Shown here: piece after piece, positions 46,691 to 56,640 of the stretch
How positions within the stretch are numbered: position 1 is the stretch's first letter
Layout of the letters: every line of letters starts with the position of its first letter
Source: Nemertoderma westbladi
Taxonomy: Eukaryota > Xenacoelomorpha > Nemertodermatida > Nemertodermatidae
Direction: 5' to 3'
DNA: 56,640 bases
Assembly (NCBI GenBank): GCA_032718475.1
Contig: JAUCBJ010006728.1
Location: 1 to 56,640 of the forward strand
The notes under the pieces: model-generated
What the model was told of the DNA's origin: nothing
The model's database searches: none
Seen by the model: only the letters and a program-made list of their open reading frames with translations
Translations under genes and position numbers: made by a program

Positions 46691-48610
46691 CGAGCCACTC
46701 TGACCTCACCAGCTTATATAAGGGCAAGAATAGGGATCCGAGTAAATCATCATCATAACGGCCAATCGCATCAATTAGTATCTTTGCGAAAATTCTGGAG
46801 TATATTATTCGCAGCAACTACCTGGAGAGCTAATCAAATCATCATAACCACTAACCAGTTAGCGTACAAAAGAAACATGGGACAGATACAGTAATAGCAA
46901 CCTTGGTAAAAATAAACATGGGACAGACAGACACAGTAATAGCAACCTTGCAGGAACTCATTGAGTATTATCACTCCAGAGGGTCTCCTGTGATGTTTTT
47001 ATGGCTCACTAAAATTGATTTATTTGCGGTATAAATCGGTTTTTGGATGCTGATCATAATTATAAAACTCATATATAACATTCGATAACATTTTTGGTAA
47101 TTTTGAATGTGTCCTCTTGATAATCAAAAATCATTGCCAATTCAACCTGATTTCATTACATTAGGGTTTATAAAGGATGCTGATCACGAATACTACATCA
47201 AAAAAGTATCGTATTAGTTAACCAAATTCAATTTTTGGCGTATAAAATTTTATGCTACTTGTATTTTTCGTCATGTGGCTCCAGAATGGCACCAAAAATT
47301 ATGTTTGCAATACCAGAAATAGGTTTAACTAGTTTCATCGTCATTAGCGACCCCAAGAACCCTTAAAAATTGTAATTATTCAACCAAGATATAAAAATTT
47401 CTATACTGAAAGTTAAGTAAATAATAAAGACATTTCGTATATTCTTGTTAGATAAATCATAATTGATAAATAACATAGTTAACCTTACGTGCTACCCGAA
47501 GGCCTCACTTCTTGCTTTTTATATTAAACTAAATGTGAACATTATGTACAATGTAAGTAAATGAATCCACTCCCCATAATAGAGACAGTCTTAAATGGGC
47601 AACTGAGAAACGGCATGGAGGTAAATTTTAATATATGTATCGCCGAAGCGGATACAAGGAGGTAAATTTAAAATAGATAAAAATTATAAAATTCCAACAG
47701 GGCAGTCCACTCCCCCGAACAGAATAGTTTACATATGCATAAAAGATAGTTAAAGTGACAATGTTACAATGTAACTATGTTACAGCGGTGCTCTCATTCA
47801 GTAAACATGTTGAAAAAAAAGGAAGAAGAAAAAGTGTTGCACAATAATTGGTTCGTGGAGCAAACTCAATCTCGTTTCTGTTGAAACTGAGCTGCGAATT
47901 TTCAGGATAAAGATTTACCCCGTGGTAACATAAGCAATGACCGCAATATGACCATTTCTCACTCTGAAAAAACTGAAGGAGATAAAGTAAAGGCGACTTT
48001 TATTAAAATAATGCTGGGATTACAATTTTGATCATCCTAAGTCACCAGGTATTTTTACACCGGAGGTCATCGAAGATTATAGCACGTTCCGTACTGAGGG
48101 GCAGGAAAACTTTATCGAGGAGGGATTCCCAGAAGGACCGCCATTCCACTCGAGTAATTGGAGAAAAGCGGGACAGAGAAATCGTAACGAGATTGACTTC
48201 CCACCGTTTCCATCATAAAATGTGCAGCAGCACAACACCGTTCCACACTCTTTCAGATAGTTGTTTGTGCAAATACTGTGGCGCCAGTTGCCAGCATTGC
48301 ACCGCTATCATGTACAATGTGTCCTGCTTTTTAATAATGCTTTTTAAAATTATTATTTACATTGAATACCTTCACTATGTTTTTAAAATTAGTCCTACCA
48401 GTTTTACATATTACATATATTTTAATATTCCAGATGGTATTAACGAGTATAGGTCATTGTATTAATTAATGTGTTATAATGAACTTAAATAGTATCAATT
48501 GTAATTTACCCCGATTGGGGGTGTATCTATAAAAAAAAATAATAATACAGACAGTATCATGTAATACTATAGTGTAGTAATGTTGATGGATCAATAATTG
48601 TTTAAACGTT
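46691..48610. other. Spacer between hexamer arrays
   Basis: 1.9 kb, AT-rich. 46873-46950 is a small direct duplication (acatgggacaga ... cagtaatagcaacctt). 48012-48218 is a 69-codon frame between stops with protein-like composition (PGIFTPEVIEDYSTF) but no ATG. It could be an exon or element fragment, and no family was recognised. Confidence 0.5.
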
Positions 48611-53030
<4,420 letters not shown>

Positions 53031-54229
53031 GGGCCATTCTCACCAAAATTGGCCAAACGGGTGTCCTGAAGCCATAACTTCTGTTTATGGCGGTTCTAGA
53101 AAGTGGTTTATGGCTTCAAAGAAAGCTGCTGAAGCGTAGATTTTGTACAGTTAATTTCAGCTCCAACATACATCATTTCTTCCTGTAGCAAAACATAATA
53201 TGGCCAAAAATATGGTCAAAATGGCATTTTCACATGTCCCAGGTCCAAAGTGCTAGTAGAACAAACTGTTATAAAATTCCAACCCCAAGGTCATATCCAG
53301 TAAACCAACATAACGCTAGAAAGCCGGGTAAATGGATATTCGTTTTCAGCAGTATTTGTATACGTACAATGTAGTTGGTGTCGTACAGCTGCATTTAACA
53401 TCGTGTCCGACACTTTTCAGATTTTTATGTCCGACCCTGTAATGGTGCTCATTTCATCTTAACTTTTTAAGAGCAATCCTAAAAGTAAATATTCATTTGA
53501 AAGCAAATTTTCTCAGGATGACCACGTTAAAATTTCATCGCATTTGATTAATTTCCGTACAAGTAATCGTCTTCTAAGTAGACCAAGGTATATGTGACAA
53601 TCACTTTGTCCGGCCCCTGTAATGGTCAGAGATTGCCTATTTAAAAGTGATAGAATTACTGATAAGAGTTAGTAAAAATACTGCCAGATTCGTATTTCTC
53701 AGCGCTTTCAGGGGATGTATGAAATATGTAGGTTAGCCACACTGCAAATTATTTACAGACAATAATCAATCACTGTGTCCGGCCCTGTAATGGTGTCCGC
53801 CCCTGGTAATGTATGGCTCTAGGAGGCTCTGGGATCACGTTCACTATGTAATATATATGTTTAATATAATAAAAGTATATCTTTCACTATTCAAAATATA
53901 ATTATAGGCGTGGATTATTATATATTTTCCAAGAAATGTATGCATTACAAGCCGGACAAATCATTACAGGGCGTGGACATAATGATATATTTACAATGGA
54001 TTTATATTGAAATGTTAAAGCATTACAGGCCGGACAAATCATTACTGGGCGGACTCGTTTTAAATGCCAAATAAATTTTTTCAACGGCGCAAAAGTGTTT
54101 GACTATGGTGCCCATGAAATTCCTGACATCATGAGCTTTCAGAAAATATATGGGTTTACTATATTCTGGAGAAAAATTTTTTTGGAAAAATTTACTCCCG
54201 TTTTGGCCAATTTTGGTGAGAATGGGCCA
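53031..54229. mobile_element. 1.2-kb segment with inverted ends between the GTAGGC arrays
   Basis: The left end (53031-53062, ccattctcaccaaaattggc inside) and right end (54197-54229, gccaattttggtgagaatgg inside) are inverted copies of ~32 bp with one or two small indels. The interior has no coding frame. A ~19-bp motif tgtccggccctgtaatggt recurs at 53429, 53607, 53776 and 53795, and in inverted form at about 53943-53986 and 54021-54054. It could be a non-autonomous transposon with short inverted repeats, or a linker that is part of a larger array-bearing repeat. Confidence 0.5.

Positions 54230-56640
<2,411 letters not shown>

Overview
The window looks like repeat-dense nuclear DNA of a eukaryote, most likely an invertebrate animal. 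It is AT-rich and holds non-LTR and LTR retroelements, a tRNA-derived SINE-like piece and very long satellites. The CpG-decay pattern in the hexamer arrays suggests germline CpG methylation. I cannot place the phylum. There are no operons, rRNA or CRISPR, and no host gene I can defend. By eye about one third of the window (roughly 19 kb) is tandem repeat; most very long reading frames there are artefacts of repeat period.

Layout. 1-345: G-rich minisatellite. 518-5385: 23-bp satellite with higher-order structure. 6390-7745: 38-bp minisatellite. 10580-10800: tRNA-like SINE. 10805-12275: 5'-truncated CR1/L2/jockey-like LINE. 12590-15100: a second, RTE-like LINE, broken by frameshifts, with a second fragment at 23570-23922. 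16039-19548: 30-bp satellite punctuated by ~44-bp spacer blocks.

19940-44400 is the retroelement core. A terminal repeat of about 1.2 kb, starting TGTTCGCGCTT and ending CAAAAGCTTTTACA, is present at 23923-25106 and 35653-36910. A divergent partial copy lies at 19940-20265. Each copy is followed by a different coding sequence: a zinc-ribbon-like fragment at 20531-20782, the 3' end of a decayed minus-strand gene (26703 down to 25188), and two plus-strand ORFs (36927-37853 and 37956-39527). The first plus-strand ORF looks like an exonuclease-fold protein and the second carries twin zinc knuckles. These two ORFs share a frame and are separated by a single TAA. Between the two full copies, on the minus strand, lies a BEL/Pao-type Gag-protease gene (33390 down to 28370). 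It is split by one in-frame TGA and has lost its RT, RNase H and integrase core.

44646-56640 holds three huge hexamer arrays: (CCTATG)n at 44760-46690 and (GTAGGC)n at 48611-53030 and from 54230 past the window edge. The first has the sequence expected of the others after CpG decay. The two GTAGGC arrays share an ordered variant block and are separated by a 1.2-kb segment with inverted ends.

The best candidate for something undescribed is the terminal-repeat family with its exonuclease-like and zinc-knuckle genes. The hexamer array system comes second.
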